Positions 45,041 through 55,524 of a stretch of 64,000 nt of DNA are shown here, piece after piece. A model generated the notes under the pieces. The model made no database searches. It was given only the letters and a program-made list of their open reading frames with translations, and was not told the origin of the DNA. Location: assembly GCF_014287475.1 (NCBI RefSeq), contig NZ_JACOPF010000002.1, forward strand, positions 1 through 64,000, written 5' to 3'. The translations under genes and the position numbers were made by a program. Within the stretch, counting starts at the first letter, position 1. The number at the start of each line of letters is the position of its first letter. Origin of the DNA: Mediterraneibacter hominis. GTDB taxonomy: Bacteria > Bacillota > Clostridia > Lachnospirales > Lachnospiraceae.

Positions 45041-45916
45041 TTAAAAATTAATATATCCTTGCAGCCAGATAGTTCCTTTAAATCTTCTTCCGATTTCCGG
45101 TTCCCCCATAACTTCTGAAGCCGGCACGCAAATATCAAACTGTAATTCATTTACATCTAATTTCATTTGATATATTTTCTCTTTTGTTACGATATTTTCC
45201 CGTAGACGTACAGCCAGAATTTCTCCCATAATGGAATATAAATCACATTCAACTCCATAAGGCATAAAATATGTGTCTACAATAGAAAATATATCTTCAC
45301 TTATTAGTCTTTTTGAGACTTTTGAATAAATATCCATATCATCCAATGTCAAAGTCTCTATCGCAGTCTGATCTCCACTTCTCGCGGCATTTAGTAGTTT
45401 TTTCCTGTTTTGGGAGGCCTCTTGTTCATTTTTTATCTGCTTTTCATCTTTTCGAACAGGAAATAAAATTTTCCCAGAAAGTGCAAGTCCTGCAAACGTT
45501 ACAGAGGTTTCCAGACCAGATACGAATCCTATCTGTTTTTCTTTCATATATTCTACCCCATTTTGCAACGTAAAAATCAGACTAATGCCAACCTTTGGAT
45601 CCTCACATACTCCCACATATTGTTCACGTTCTATTTTCTTTTCTACTGCAATTTCTGCATAAGTTGTTACTCCACTTCCTTCAAAATATGGAAAATAATA
45701 ACTCATATCGAATTTCTCCTGCTCGTCTAATTCTCCGCAAAGTGTAATCCCCATATTTTGTCCATATTCTTTCTGAAATTCGCAGAAATCTTCTGATGTA
45801 TGATAAGAGACAATCGTCTGATGTGTAAAATTCTCTTCCACCTGCTTTAAAACGGATTTTAGTTCTTTTCTTGTATGAACATTTCCAAAACCGATTGCTT
45901 TTAAATATTGGTGCAT
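45041..45916 (-). CDS. DUF3881 family protein
   Basis: A 291-residue protein of the DUF3881 family, found in Lachnospiraceae and relatives; function unknown. The N-terminus MHQYLKAIGFGNVHTRKEL is characteristic. It is mixed alpha/beta with no signal peptide or membrane segment, so cytoplasmic. ATG 45916 is used because GGAGAACAAA precedes it; the frame stays open to 46009 inside serS. It follows serS by 19 bp and is likely cotranscribed. Confidence 0.85.
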   Translation of the reverse strand: MHQYLKAIGFGNVHTRKELKSVLKQVEENFTHQTIVSYHTSEDFCEFQKEYGQNMGITLCGELDEQEKFDMSYYFPYFEGSGVTTYAEIAVEKKIEREQYVGVCEDPKVGISLIFTLQNGVEYMKEKQIGFVSGLETSVTFAGLALSGKILFPVRKDEKQIKNEQEASQNRKKLLNAARSGDQTAIETLTLDDMDIYSKVSKRLISEDIFSIVDTYFMPYGVECDLYSIMGEILAVRLRENIVTKEKIYQMKLDVNELQFDICVPASEVMGEPEIGRRFKGTIWLQGYINF

Positions 45917-45935
45917 TTTGTTCTCCAATTTTATA

Positions 45936-47222
45936 CTATTTTTTTGGCGTAATCTTCGCAATTCCTCCCATATATGGGCGAAGAGCTTCTGGAATTTTAA
46001 CGCTTCCATCAGCCTGGAGATTATTTTCCAAAAATGCTATCAGCATTCTCGGAGGAGCCACTACTGTATTATTTAATGTATGCGCAAAATATTTTCCATT
46101 TTCACCTTTTACTCTGATTCCTAGTCTTCTTGCTTGTGCATCACCTAAATTAGAACAGCTTCCTACTTCAAAATATTTTTTCTGTCTCGGAGACCATGCC
46201 TCCACATCTACAGATTTAACTTTTAAATCTGCCAGATCACCAGAACAACATTCTAAAGTACGAACCGGAATATCCAGCGACCGAAATAGATCTACTGTAT
46301 TCTTCCATAATTTGTCATACCACTGCATACTTTCTTCTGGCTTGCACACTACTATCATTTCTTGCTTTTCAAACTGATGAATCCTATATACTCCGCGTTC
46401 TTCTATTCCATGTGCCCCCTTTTCTTTTCTAAAACACGGAGAATAGCTTGTCAATGTCTGAGGAAGCTCTTCTTCTGACAGAAGCGTATCTATAAATTTT
46501 CCAATCATAGAATGCTCGCTGGTACCAATCAAATATAAATCTTCGCCTTCAATCTTATACATCATGGCGTCCATTTCTGCAAAGCTCATAACTCCCGTAA
46601 CAACATTACTGCGGATCATAAACGGAGGTACGCAGTACGTAAAACCTCTATTTATCATAAAATCTCTTGCATAAGCAATAACCGATGAATGAAGTCTTGC
46701 TATATCTCCCATTAGATAATAAAAGCCATTACCTGCTACTTTTCTTGCACTATCCAGATCAATTCCACTAAAAGATTCCATAATTTCTGTATGATAAGGG
46801 ATTTCAAACTCTGGAATAACAGGATCACCAAAACGTTCAATTTCTACATTCTCACTGTCATCTTTTCCGATTGGTACAGATGGATCAATGATATTTGGAA
46901 TAGTCATCATAATTTTTTTAATTTTTTCTTCTACTTCTTTTTCTTCTGCAGATAAGGCTTCCATTCTGTCAGCATTTTCTGTTACCTTCTTTTTAAGTGT
47001 TTCTGCTTCATCTTTTTTTCCTTGTGCCATCATAGAGCCTATATTTTTAGAAATCTTATTTTTTTCAGCACGTAGTGCTTCTACTTCCTGCTTGATTTCT
47101 CTATTCCTTTTGTCTAACTCCAAAACTTCATCCACCAACGGGAGCTTACTGTCCTGAAATTTATTTTTTATATTTTGTTTTACAATATCTGGGTTTGTTC
47201 TTACAAATTTTATATCTAACAT
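45936..47222 (-). CDS. serS: Seryl-tRNA synthetase
   Basis: A class II synthetase of 428 residues that charges tRNA-Ser and supplies tRNA-Sec. The N-terminal long coiled-coil arm (about 30-105, EALRAEKNKISKNIG) binds the variable arm of the tRNA. Class II motif 2 (SPCFRKEKGAHG) and motif 3 (PPRMLIAFLENN) are intact. Length is standard. No serine T-box is evident in the short gap (47223-47251) upstream, so it is probably transcribed with the upstream genes. Confidence 0.97.
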   Translation of the reverse strand: MLDIKFVRTNPDIVKQNIKNKFQDSKLPLVDEVLELDKRNREIKQEVEALRAEKNKISKNIGSMMAQGKKDEAETLKKKVTENADRMEALSAEEKEVEEKIKKIMMTIPNIIDPSVPIGKDDSENVEIERFGDPVIPEFEIPYHTEIMESFSGIDLDSARKVAGNGFYYLMGDIARLHSSVIAYARDFMINRGFTYCVPPFMIRSNVVTGVMSFAEMDAMMYKIEGEDLYLIGTSEHSMIGKFIDTLLSEEELPQTLTSYSPCFRKEKGAHGIEERGVYRIHQFEKQEMIVVCKPEESMQWYDKLWKNTVDLFRSLDIPVRTLECCSGDLADLKVKSVDVEAWSPRQKKYFEVGSCSNLGDAQARRLGIRVKGENGKYFAHTLNNTVVAPPRMLIAFLENNLQADGSVKIPEALRPYMGGIAKITPKK

Positions 47223-47251
47223 GCTTCTATCCTCTCATTATCTTTTTTGAT

Positions 47252-47785
47252 TTATTTTTTGTTTATTTCTTTTATATCATATGTTTCCTGATAAATTGCC
47301 TTTTCAAGAGATTCTCTCTCTTCTTCTGCTAATTCAATATAACTTTCACCTTTGACTATCTCTTTGATATAAGTGTAACAGCCTTCTCTGCTGTGCATCG
47401 CATTGAGAATCCAGCCGTTATTATTTTCATCTAACATTGTTAATGCAAAACTTAAATTTCCTCCCATCTCATGGAATGCATCATATTTTACAATACCTAT
47501 CTTTTGATAATTGTTTTCTATCTTTCTATAAATATCTTGAATACTATTTTGATTTTTCTTTGTAGTCTCTAAAATCTCATCTAACAGATTAAATCTTTCA
47601 AATATACTTTCTTCTAGATTTTTTCCATCTTTTCCCTTCATAAAAGACGCATAACTTGCTTTTAATCTGTTATATTTCATATTTGCACTTATTAATAATG
47701 CAAATAGAACCACTTGTATCAAAAATAATAATATAAAAATATAGAATGGATCAATTCCTAAATTTCCTAATACTCCACTCTTCAT
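47252..47785 (-). CDS. DUF4446 family membrane protein
   Basis: A 177-residue protein of the DUF4446 family, commonly encoded beside parAB in clostridia; function unknown. It has one N-terminal transmembrane helix (about 12-34), a Lys/Asn-rich helical segment, and a conserved C-terminal domain with YDAFHEMGGNLSFALTML and NGWILNAMHSREGCYTYIK. Orientation predicts the conserved domain in the cytoplasm. It lies between parB and serS. Confidence 0.85.
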   Translation of the reverse strand: MKSGVLGNLGIDPFYIFILLFLIQVVLFALLISANMKYNRLKASYASFMKGKDGKNLEESIFERFNLLDEILETTKKNQNSIQDIYRKIENNYQKIGIVKYDAFHEMGGNLSFALTMLDENNNGWILNAMHSREGCYTYIKEIVKGESYIELAEEERESLEKAIYQETYDIKEINKK

Positions 47786-47880
47786 ATTTGCCTCCTTATT
47801 AATTATAACAATACATTTATATCCTTTTTGTTCTCCCCCAGAGTATCATTTCAAACATATTGTAACAACTAAATTTATAT

Positions 47881-48789
47881 TTAATCATTTTGAATAGTCA
47901 TAATTAAATCATAAATTCGTTCTAATTCTTCTTCTGAATAATATTCTATTTCAATTTTTCCTTTTCCATTTGCTTTAGGATTTACACTTACTTTTGTCCC
48001 TATAACATTTTTCATTCGTTCTTCTAAATTTTCATAAACAAACGTATGTTCTATTTTTTCTTTTTTAATTTGTTTTTTTGGGTTTTTAAGGGATTTTACT
48101 AATTTTTCTGTTTCACGTACACTTAATTTTTCATCAAATATTTTATTTGCAAGATTATATTGTTGTTCTTCATCGTCAATTGCAAGCAATGCCCTTGCAT
48201 GACCTGTACTAATCATATCATCTACAATCATTTGCTGCACTCGATCACTTAATTTTAAAAGTCTCATAGAATTCGTAACTGCTGTTCTACTTTTTGATAC
48301 TCTTTCGGCAACTTCATCTTGTTTTAAATTAAATTCTTCGAGCAGCCTCTTATATGCCATTGCTTCCTCTATTGGATTTAGATTTTCTCTTTGGATATTC
48401 TCTATTAAAGAAATTTCTACAATTTCTTGTTCTGTATAATTTTTAATTAAAACAGGAACTTCTTTCATTCCGGCTAGCTTTGCTGCTCTCCATCTTCTCT
48501 CTCCTGCGATAATTTCATAATAATCTTTCTTTTTCTGAACAAGTAAAGGCTGAAGAATTCCAAATTGTTTTATGGAATCTGCTAATTCTAAAAGTGCATC
48601 TTCATCAAAATCTTTTCTCGGCTGTTCTCTATTAGGTTCAACCAAGTTAATTTTTACATTTATTTCTCCATAATTTTCTTCTTTTTTTTCTTCTGCAGAT
48701 ACACCCTTTTCCTTTTTTATATTATTTTCTGTTTTTGTAGGTATAAGACTGTCTAAGCCCTTACCAAGACCATTTCTTTTTACTGCCAT
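47881..48789 (-). CDS. parB: Chromosome-partitioning protein ParB (Spo0J)
   Basis: A CTP-dependent DNA clamp that loads at parS and recruits condensin. The 302-residue protein has the N-terminal LGKGLDSLIP, the CTP-binding ParB/Srx motif (IIAGERRWRAAK), a helix-turn-helix (QDEVAERVSKSRTAVTNSMRLL) and a C-terminal dimer domain. ATG 48789 is chosen since GGGGAGG precedes it; an in-frame GTG at 48795 overlaps the parA stop. Its target sites lie at 49626 and 49687. Confidence 0.96.
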   Translation of the reverse strand: MAVKRNGLGKGLDSLIPTKTENNIKKEKGVSAEEKKEENYGEINVKINLVEPNREQPRKDFDEDALLELADSIKQFGILQPLLVQKKKDYYEIIAGERRWRAAKLAGMKEVPVLIKNYTEQEIVEISLIENIQRENLNPIEEAMAYKRLLEEFNLKQDEVAERVSKSRTAVTNSMRLLKLSDRVQQMIVDDMISTGHARALLAIDDEEQQYNLANKIFDEKLSVRETEKLVKSLKNPKKQIKKEKIEHTFVYENLEERMKNVIGTKVSVNPKANGKGKIEIEYYSEEELERIYDLIMTIQND

Positions 48790-48791
48790 TT

Positions 48792-49559
48792 TCACGCCTC
48801 CCCTTTATGAATCACTTCCTCTGCAAGCATCATATAACTTTCAGCTCCTGTTGACTTTGCATCATATAAATTTATTGGCATACCATAACTAGGAGCTTCT
48901 GCAAGTCTGATATTTCTTGGTATAATTGTCTTATAGATATTTTGATTCAAATTGTCTTTAACATTTTCTACTACTTGTAGTGACAAATTTGTTCTGGCAT
49001 CATACATGGTAAATACTACCCCTTCAATTTCAAGAGATGGATTTAATCTTTCTTTAACTAATTCAATTGTATGAATAAGTTGGCTAAGTCCCTCCAAAGC
49101 ATAATACTCACATTGTATTGGTACTAAAACTGAATCTGCAGTTGTCATAGCATTAATAGTAAGCATACTTAATGCTGGTGGACAATCAATAATAATAAAT
49201 TCATAATTATTTCTAATTTTTTCAATCTCATGTTTAATTATAAATTCTTTATTTTCTACCCCTATCAATTCTATTTCTGCTGCGGATAAATTAATATTTG
49301 AAGGGAGTACATCCAAATTTTCCAGGACATTTTCACATATACAATCTTTTATGTCAGCGCTGCCTATAATTAGATCATATACATTATTTTCAACTTCATT
49401 TTTATCTACACTTAAACCACTTGTCATATTTCCCTGTGGATCCATATCAAGCGCTAAAACTTTTTTTCCAAGACTTGCTAGTGAAGCTGAAAGATTAATA
49501 GCTGTTGTTGTTTTTCCTACGCCACCTTTTTGATTGGCAATCGCAATAATTCTGCTCAT
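48792..49559 (-). CDS. parA: Chromosome-partitioning ATPase ParA (Soj)
   Basis: A 255-residue Walker-type ATPase that with ParB positions the origin and, as Soj, modulates DnaA. The deviant Walker A KGGVGKTTTAINL, Walker A' DMDPQGN and Walker B IIDCPPALS are complete. It overlaps the parB start, so the two are co-translated. It is followed upstream by two parS sites and by the divergent hydrolase gene. Confidence 0.96.
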   Translation of the reverse strand: MSRIIAIANQKGGVGKTTTAINLSASLASLGKKVLALDMDPQGNMTSGLSVDKNEVENNVYDLIIGSADIKDCICENVLENLDVLPSNINLSAAEIELIGVENKEFIIKHEIEKIRNNYEFIIIDCPPALSMLTINAMTTADSVLVPIQCEYYALEGLSQLIHTIELVKERLNPSLEIEGVVFTMYDARTNLSLQVVENVKDNLNQNIYKTIIPRNIRLAEAPSYGMPINLYDAKSTGAESYMMLAEEVIHKGEA

Positions 49560-49625
49560 TTTTGTACTCCTTTCTGATGAATACTTTATTATTATATCAC
49601 CTTTCTATTTTATTATCTATAATAA

Positions 49626-49641
49626 TGTTTCACGTGAAACA
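49626..49641. other. parS site 1
   Basis: TGTTTCACGTGAAACA is a perfect 16-bp parS palindrome, the ParB loading site, 67 bp upstream of the parA start. Confidence 0.95.
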
Positions 49642-49686
49642 TATTTTTTAAAATAAAAATTAATAATTATTTTACAATGAATTTGA

Positions 49687-49702
49687 TGTTTCACGTGAAA
49701 CA
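49687..49702. other. parS site 2
   Basis: A second perfect copy of TGTTTCACGTGAAACA begins 61 bp after the first. The pair marks the origin-proximal ParB nucleation centre, about 9 kb from dnaA. Confidence 0.95.
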
Positions 49703-49810
49703 TATTATTTTTTAAATTTACATATACTTAAAATTTTCAACTAATTAAGGGTTTATTTGAAAACTTAAGTGTAGTATAATAAAAGATATAATTTGAAAGT
49801 GGGTGATAAA

Positions 49811-50773
49811 TTGAGTTGGAAAAGAAAATTGGCTGCTCTTGCTGTATTAACAGGTTCTGTAACAGGCATTATGCATACAGTGAACAAACTAGTATATTAC
49901 ATTTCAACTGTAGATAATTTATTAGATTATAATAAATATAATTACTATGAATGGCGTTTTGGAAAAATTGCTTATAAAAAACAAGGAACAGGAACTCCCA
50001 TACTATTAATCCACGACTTAAATGTAGGTAGTTCATCTTACGAATGGAATAATATAGTGAACCACCTTTCGAAAACAAATACTGTATATACAATCGATTT
50101 ACTCGGATGTGGTTGTTCTGATAAGCCGAACTTTACATATACAAATTTTTTGTATGTACAAATGATTAGTGACTTTATTAAGCATATAATTGGTAGTAAA
50201 ACAGACATAATAGTTTCTGGTGAATCAGGCTCTTTTGTACTTATGGCTTGTTCAAACGATCCTTCTATTATTAATCGTGTTATTTTAGTAAATCCTGAAA
50301 GCCTTGTTTCTCTTGCCAAAGTTCCAACAAAAAGAACAAAACTAATGAAATATTTGATATGTACTCCTATACTTGGAACTTTTATTTATAATATAGCTGT
50401 AAATAAAAAAACTATAAGTCAAGATTTTTATTCTTCATACTACTATAATCAAAATCTAATTGATGAAAAAAGTATAATAACCTATTTTGAATCTTCACAT
50501 AAAAAAAATACTCGTTCAAAATATCTTTATGCCAGTCAAAAATCCAGATTTACAAATTTAAATATACTTTATTGTCTGCATAAATTAAATAACAGTATTT
50601 TTATTATAACCGGAAATTCAAATCCCGAAAATGGATTGATAGCAAATCAATATCAAAATCAACTTCCTTCTATTGAAATAATTGGAATAAACAAAACCAA
50701 ACACCTCCCCCATATGGAGAGACCAGAAGAATTTATAGAACAAGTAAAAATACTATTTTCAGAAGAAAACTAA
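49811..50773 (+). CDS. Alpha/beta hydrolase
   Basis: A 320-residue alpha/beta-hydrolase fold protein. An N-terminal hydrophobic stretch (about 6-30) may anchor it. The oxyanion region is LLIHDLN, the nucleophile Ser lies in SGESGS, and the likely catalytic His is in KHLPHMERPEEF. The gene is notably AT-rich, with many Ile, Asn and Tyr codons compared with its neighbours. Start TTG 49811 is preferred because GGGTGAT precedes it; the frame opens 18 bp earlier at another TTG. It stands alone between parS and a palindromic repeat. Substrate unknown. Confidence 0.78.
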   Translation: MSWKRKLAALAVLTGSVTGIMHTVNKLVYYISTVDNLLDYNKYNYYEWRFGKIAYKKQGTGTPILLIHDLNVGSSSYEWNNIVNHLSKTNTVYTIDLLGCGCSDKPNFTYTNFLYVQMISDFIKHIIGSKTDIIVSGESGSFVLMACSNDPSIINRVILVNPESLVSLAKVPTKRTKLMKYLICTPILGTFIYNIAVNKKTISQDFYSSYYYNQNLIDEKSIITYFESSHKKNTRSKYLYASQKSRFTNLNILYCLHKLNNSIFIITGNSNPENGLIANQYQNQLPSIEIIGINKTKHLPHMERPEEFIEQVKILFSEEN

Positions 50774-50802
50774 AATATAAATTTAATCGACGAAAATGAT
50801 CC

Positions 50803-51217
50803 GCGCAAGAGGGCGTGTATTGCAACGTTCGTCAGGGCTTCGCCGAAATTCCTCACTTTTGCAACACACGCCCTCTTGCGCTTACACTTTCGCCAGCTTA
50901 AGTTTATAATTTCAGACAGAACAGAACCGGTTTCACGTTGCTACAAACTTCCAGTCAGAAGTTTTTCTTTCATCTATAGGGAAGTGGCGCCCTAACTGAA
51001 ATTCATAAAAAAGAGAACGGCTTCATGTTGTTATAGCCCTCCAATTAGAAGCATCTATACTACTTCTGATTGGAAATGCATAGCAGCGTGAAGCCGATTT
51101 TTTCCGTCTGGAACTATAAACGTAAGCTGCGAAAGTGTGAGTGTGAAAGAGATGCCTTGCGTGAGTGAGGAATTTCGGCGAAGCCCTGACGAACGATGCA
51201 AAGCCTCTCTTTCACAC
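50803..51217. repeat. 415-bp nested palindromic repeat array
   Basis: Two hairpins (50803-50881 and 51141-51217) have different stems but carry the same 31-bp loop sequence in opposite orientation (50826-50856 and 51165-51195, perfect match). Inside, 50885-50925 and 51102-51140 are a further inverted pair. A 35-40-bp unit occurs three times (about 50931, 51017, and inverted 51060-51098), the last two forming a hairpin. No coding frame is convincing. The whole gap 50774-51384 is filled by this structure and a plus-strand terminator. Confidence 0.75.
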
Positions 51218-51300
51218 GTCCCTTTTGTCAATTTCCGCAGTGCCAGCTCAATTTCGCATACGCTTCATTTCGCTATCGGCAGTCGCCGAATGAAAAGAAG

Positions 51301-51353
51301 CAGACAAACTTCTGTTTACATGCAAGCATGACACAGAGTTTGCCTGTTTTTTT
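51301..51353 (+). terminator. Plus-strand terminator after the palindromic region
   Basis: CAGACAAACTTCTGT pairs with ACAGAGTTTGCCTG (two mismatched positions), followed by TTTTTTT on the plus strand. The region therefore probably ends a plus-strand RNA, either the hydrolase mRNA or a separate structured RNA. Confidence 0.6.
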
Positions 51354-51384
51354 CGCACTGCTTGTTGCTTCGTTAAATTTATAT

Positions 51385-52095
51385 TTACAATGGTTCTTTT
51401 GATGGTAATCCGGCTTTTCTTGGATATTTTTTTGGAGTAATCTTATTTTTTTGTATTTTTATAAATGATCTTCCTATTTCTGATTCTGGTATTTGAAATT
51501 TTATATTATTTTCTATTTTCCCGCCCAAAATTTTTACGGCATTTTTTGCCTGTTCTATTTCTTCATCTACAGTGCTGCTTTTATACGAAACAAATATACC
51601 CCCTACCCGTATATAAGGAAGACAATATTCACTTAATGTCGAAAGGTTAGCAACTGCACGTGAAACACTTAAATCAAATTTTTCTCTATATTCGTCTTTT
51701 TTAGCAAAATCTTCTGCCCTGCCATGTAAAGCAATTATACCGTCTAACTGTAGAGTTTGAATTACCTTATTTAAAAAATTAATTCTTTTATTTAATGAGT
51801 CTAAAAGAACAATATGTAAATGTGGAAAAGCTATCTTTAAAGGAATTCCAGGAAATCCGGCCCCAGTGCCAATATCAATTACAGACTCTACTTTTTCTAT
51901 ATTAACTGCTTTAACAATTGCAAGGCTATCAACAAAATGTTTCTCATATACTTCATCACGATCAGTAATTCCCGTAAGGTTCATCACTTTATTCCACTCT
52001 ATAAGCAACTCATAATATTGCTTAAATTGTTCATTCTGTTTATTATTTAAATCTATTTTTAAATGCTCTAACTGTATATCGAACTTTTCTGACAT
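51385..52095 (-). CDS. rsmG: 16S rRNA (guanine527-N7)-methyltransferase RsmG
   Basis: A 236-residue SAM-dependent enzyme that methylates G527 of 16S rRNA, formerly GidB. The SAM loop DIGTGAGFPGIPLKIAFP and the later SRAVANLSTLSEY are typical. It follows mnmG by 33 bp in the conserved origin-side gene string yidC-jag-mnmE-mnmG-rsmG. Its 3' end converges on the palindromic region. Confidence 0.95.
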   Translation of the reverse strand: MSEKFDIQLEHLKIDLNNKQNEQFKQYYELLIEWNKVMNLTGITDRDEVYEKHFVDSLAIVKAVNIEKVESVIDIGTGAGFPGIPLKIAFPHLHIVLLDSLNKRINFLNKVIQTLQLDGIIALHGRAEDFAKKDEYREKFDLSVSRAVANLSTLSEYCLPYIRVGGIFVSYKSSTVDEEIEQAKNAVKILGGKIENNIKFQIPESEIGRSFIKIQKNKITPKKYPRKAGLPSKEPL

Positions 52096-52128
52096 CTGAT
52101 TATCACCTATATATTTATTTTTTTATAA

Positions 52129-54033
52129 TCAATTTTTCTTGTAATAACTCTCCAAATATACAAGAAGAACAGAAATATCTGCCGGTGAAACACCGGATAT
52201 TCTAGATGCCTGTCCTATAGATTCAGGGCATAACTGACTCAGCTTTTGCTTTGCTTCTATACGTAGGCTTTGAATATCATCATAATTAATATTTTGAGGT
52301 ATTTTCTTATTTTCTAATTTTTTAAACTGTTCAACTTGTCTCTTTTGTCTCTTTATATATCCTTCATACTTAATATTAATTTCAACCTGCTCTTTAACAT
52401 CATAAGGAAGCACTACTCGCTCTTTATCTATAGGGGCAAGCGCTTCATAAGACAACTCAGGACGTCTAATCAGATCTGCAAGTGTTGTGCCGGAAACAAG
52501 AGGAGTACTTTCATAAGAAGAAAGGAGCTTCTGCACTTCATCTGAAGTTCCTATATTTGTATGTTCCATTCTCTTTATTTCTTCTTCTATCATATTTTCT
52601 TTTTTTAATAAATCTTTGTATCTCTTCTCATCAATTAAGCCAACCTCATATCCTATTTTAGTAAGCCTTAAATCTGCATTATCCTGCCTGAGCAATAGTC
52701 TGTATTCTGCTCTTGATGTCATCATTCTATATGGTTCATGGCTCTCTTTTGTAACTAAATCATCAATAAGAACTCCTATATATCCCTCTGATCTGTCAAT
52801 TACAATTCCTTCTTTTCCCTGCAGCTTCCTTGCCGCATTAATACCTGCTATCAAGCCTTGTGCAGCTGCTTCTTCATATCCTGAACTTCCATTAAACTGC
52901 CCGCCGCTGAACAATCCTTCTATATTTTTAAATTCTAGTGTACTCTTCAACTGTCTTGCATCAATGCAATCATATTCAATTGCATAAGCATTTCTGACTA
53001 TTTTAGCATGCTCTAATCCAGGCACGCTCCGGTACATTGCATACTGGACATCTTCAGGAAGAGAACTTGACATTCCTCCTATATACATTTCTGTTGTATT
53101 TAATCCTTCTGGTTCTATAAATACCTGGTGCCTGTTTTTATCAGAAAACTTCACTACCTTATCTTCTATAGAAGGACAATATCTAGGCCCTGTTCCCTCT
53201 ATCATTCCCGAAAAAAGCGGAGATCTATCCAGATTATTTTTGATAATTTCATGTGTTTTTTCATTTGTATAAGTTAGCCAACAGGATACCTGTTCAATCT
53301 GGACATCCTCTGGATCTGTAGTAAATGAGAAAGGGATGATTCTATTATCCCCTTTTTGTTCTTCCATTTTACTGAAATCGATTGTATTTTTATCAATTCT
53401 TGCCGGAGTACCTGTTTTAAACCGATACATCTTTATTCCAAGAGATTTTAAACTGTCAGTCAGATAATTTGCACTTTGCAATCCATTAGGGCCAGTCTGC
53501 ATACTAACCTCACCATAAATACATCTTGCCTTTAAATAAGTTCCTGTACAAAGAATCACTGCACGACAACGATAGATAGCTCCTGAATAAGTCTGTATTC
53601 CAGTTATTTTTCCATCTTCTGTCAGAATATTCGTCACTTCCATCTGTCTTATATCCAGATTTTTCTGGTTTTGAAGAACTCGGCGCATTTCTTTCGTATA
53701 CTCTGCTTTATCTGCTTGCGCACGAAGGGAATGTACTGCCGGTCCTTTTGAGCTATTGAGCATTTTTGACTGAATAAATGTGCGGTCAATTATTTTTCCC
53801 ATCTCTCCGCCTAATGCATCTACTTCTCTGACGAGATGTCCCTTTGAACTTCCTCCGATATTAGGATTACAAGGCATAAGTGCAATACTATCCACACTGA
53901 CAGTAAACATAATTGTTTTAAATCCCAGTCTTGCAGACGCGAGTGCAGCTTCACATCCTGCATGTCCTGCTCCCACTACGACAATATCATATACATCCTT
54001 ATTTTCCCATACAGAATTTACTGAATATTTCAT
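52129..54033 (-). CDS. mnmG: tRNA uridine-5-carboxymethylaminomethyl modification enzyme MnmG
   Basis: A 634-residue FAD enzyme that works with MnmE to install cmnm5 at U34 of certain tRNAs. The N-terminal FAD motif [21 protein letters not shown], conserved [15 protein letters not shown] and C-terminal helical domain are full length. Its ATG lies inside the end of mnmE (35-bp overlap), so the two partner proteins are translationally coupled. The first 14 residues before YDIVVVG are a little longer than usual. Confidence 0.97.
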   Translation of the reverse strand: MKYSVNSVWENKDVYDIVVVGAGHAGCEAALASARLGFKTIMFTVSVDSIALMPCNPNIGGSSKGHLVREVDALGGEMGKIIDRTFIQSKMLNSSKGPAVHSLRAQADKAEYTKEMRRVLQNQKNLDIRQMEVTNILTEDGKITGIQTYSGAIYRCRAVILCTGTYLKARCIYGEVSMQTGPNGLQSANYLTDSLKSLGIKMYRFKTGTPARIDKNTIDFSKMEEQKGDNRIIPFSFTTDPEDVQIEQVSCWLTYTNEKTHEIIKNNLDRSPLFSGMIEGTGPRYCPSIEDKVVKFSDKNRHQVFIEPEGLNTTEMYIGGMSSSLPEDVQYAMYRSVPGLEHAKIVRNAYAIEYDCIDARQLKSTLEFKNIEGLFSGGQFNGSSGYEEAAAQGLIAGINAARKLQGKEGIVIDRSEGYIGVLIDDLVTKESHEPYRMMTSRAEYRLLLRQDNADLRLTKIGYEVGLIDEKRYKDLLKKENMIEEEIKRMEHTNIGTSDEVQKLLSSYESTPLVSGTTLADLIRRPELSYEALAPIDKERVVLPYDVKEQVEINIKYEGYIKRQKRQVEQFKKLENKKIPQNINYDDIQSLRIEAKQKLSQLCPESIGQASRISGVSPADISVLLVYLESYYKKN

Positions 54034-55414
54034 TGATTAAATCTTCTCCTATTGTTTCTCCTGTAATGCTTCCTAAAGCTTCATAAGCATCCATTAAATC
54101 TATGGAATAAAAATCTTCCGGCATTTTCTTATAAATACTTTCTGTTACTTTTTCCAGACTTTTCAAAGCTTCCTTCAATGCTGACTTTTGTCTCAAATTT
54201 GTAATATATATTTCATCATTAAAAGAAAGATTTCCTTTTATAAACATTTTCTTCAAAATTTCTTCAAATTCTTGAATTCCTTGTTCTTCCTTTGCCGATA
54301 TATCAATCATAGGAATTTTACTGGATATGTCTTTCCCATCAGATATGGATTTTGATATAATTTTATTTATTTTTTCCTTCATATCCTGCTTTGTTATAAC
54401 GGATTCTAAATCTGATTTATTTAATAAGATTATTGTTTTCTTATTATACACAAGATTTAGAATCTTTTCATCATTTTCATCAAGACTTCTGGATACATCT
54501 GCCACATAAAGAACAAGATCTGCATCTTTTACATATTCTTTTGCCTTTTCTACTCCCATTTTCTCAATTATATCTTCTGTATCCCTTATTCCTGCAGTAT
54601 CTATAATATTCAAATTTAATCCTTGTATCTGTATCTGCTCTTCAAGAATATCCCTGGTTGTCCCTTCTATATCTGTTACAATAGCACGCTCCTTGCCAGA
54701 AAGCACATTCAATAACGAAGATTTTCCTGCATTTGGTTTTCCTACAATAACTGTCTGTATTCCTTCTTTCATAATTCTTCCATTATCAGAGGAAGAAATT
54801 AATTTTTTAAGTTCTATTTTTATTTCTTCTACTGTCTTTCTTAATCTTTCTCCATATCCATCCACACTGATATGCTCCGGATCATCTAATGCTGTTTCAA
54901 TGAATGCAGTATGATATAAAATTTCCTTTCTTATATCCTCTATCTTCCTGCGAATACTTCCTTTTAACTGACTGATAGAACTCTTTAAAGCATACTCATT
55001 TTTGGATTGAATAACATCGATTACAGCTTCGGCTTGTGATAAATCCATTTTACCATTTAAGAATGCTCTTTTTGTAAATTCACCAGGTTCTGCTGTTCTT
55101 GCTCCATTTTCTAATACTGTCTCCAGAATCTTCTGTATAACAAATATTCCTCCATGACAGTTAATCTCTACTGTATCTTCTCCAGTAAATGTTTTTGGTG
55201 CCTTCATAACTGTTACAAGAACTTCATCAATTATATCTCTATTTCTTTTAATATACCCATAATGAATCGTATGGCTATCCGCCTTTGACAATATTTCTTT
55301 TCCCGTATAAATCCGATCGATCACTTTAAATGCCTCATCTCCACTTATACGGACAATTCCAATTCCGGAATTTGTCATTCCAGTAGAAATTGCGGCAATT
55401 GTATCCTTTTTCAT
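53999..55414 (-). CDS. mnmE: tRNA modification GTPase MnmE
   Basis: A 471-residue GTPase partner of MnmG. It has an N-terminal formyl-THF-binding domain ([20 protein letters not shown]), a helical domain, a G domain with [20 protein letters not shown] and NKSD, and the C-terminal catalytic FCMGK, where Cys is the essential residue. It overlaps the start of mnmG. A hairpin terminator (55456-55509) separates it from jag upstream. Confidence 0.97.
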   Translation of the reverse strand: MKKDTIAAISTGMTNSGIGIVRISGDEAFKVIDRIYTGKEILSKADSHTIHYGYIKRNRDIIDEVLVTVMKAPKTFTGEDTVEINCHGGIFVIQKILETVLENGARTAEPGEFTKRAFLNGKMDLSQAEAVIDVIQSKNEYALKSSISQLKGSIRRKIEDIRKEILYHTAFIETALDDPEHISVDGYGERLRKTVEEIKIELKKLISSSDNGRIMKEGIQTVIVGKPNAGKSSLLNVLSGKERAIVTDIEGTTRDILEEQIQIQGLNLNIIDTAGIRDTEDIIEKMGVEKAKEYVKDADLVLYVADVSRSLDENDEKILNLVYNKKTIILLNKSDLESVITKQDMKEKINKIISKSISDGKDISSKIPMIDISAKEEQGIQEFEEILKKMFIKGNLSFNDEIYITNLRQKSALKEALKSLEKVTESIYKKMPEDFYSIDLMDAYEALGSITGETIGEDLINEIFSKFCMGK

Positions 55415-55455
55415 TTTCTACCTCATTAATCAAATATAGATTTTCTATAAATAAT

Positions 55456-55509
55456 AAAGAGACGCCTCTGTCTTCACGAAAGTTTCCGTGAAGCGCAAAA
55501 CGTCTCTTT
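55456..55509 (-). terminator. Terminator between jag and mnmE
   Basis: Outer arms AAAGAGACG/CGTCTCTTT enclose an inner CTTCACG/CGTGAAG hairpin, and the minus strand continues with T-rich sequence. It may terminate or attenuate the yidC-jag transcript before mnmE. Confidence 0.75.
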
Positions 55510-55524
55510 CGCTTCTATGTCCTC

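Noticed and set aside
50803..51353. Retron or CRISPR-like array
   Set aside because: There is no reverse transcriptase, no cas gene, and no regular spacing of short repeats; the pattern is nested inverted repeats.
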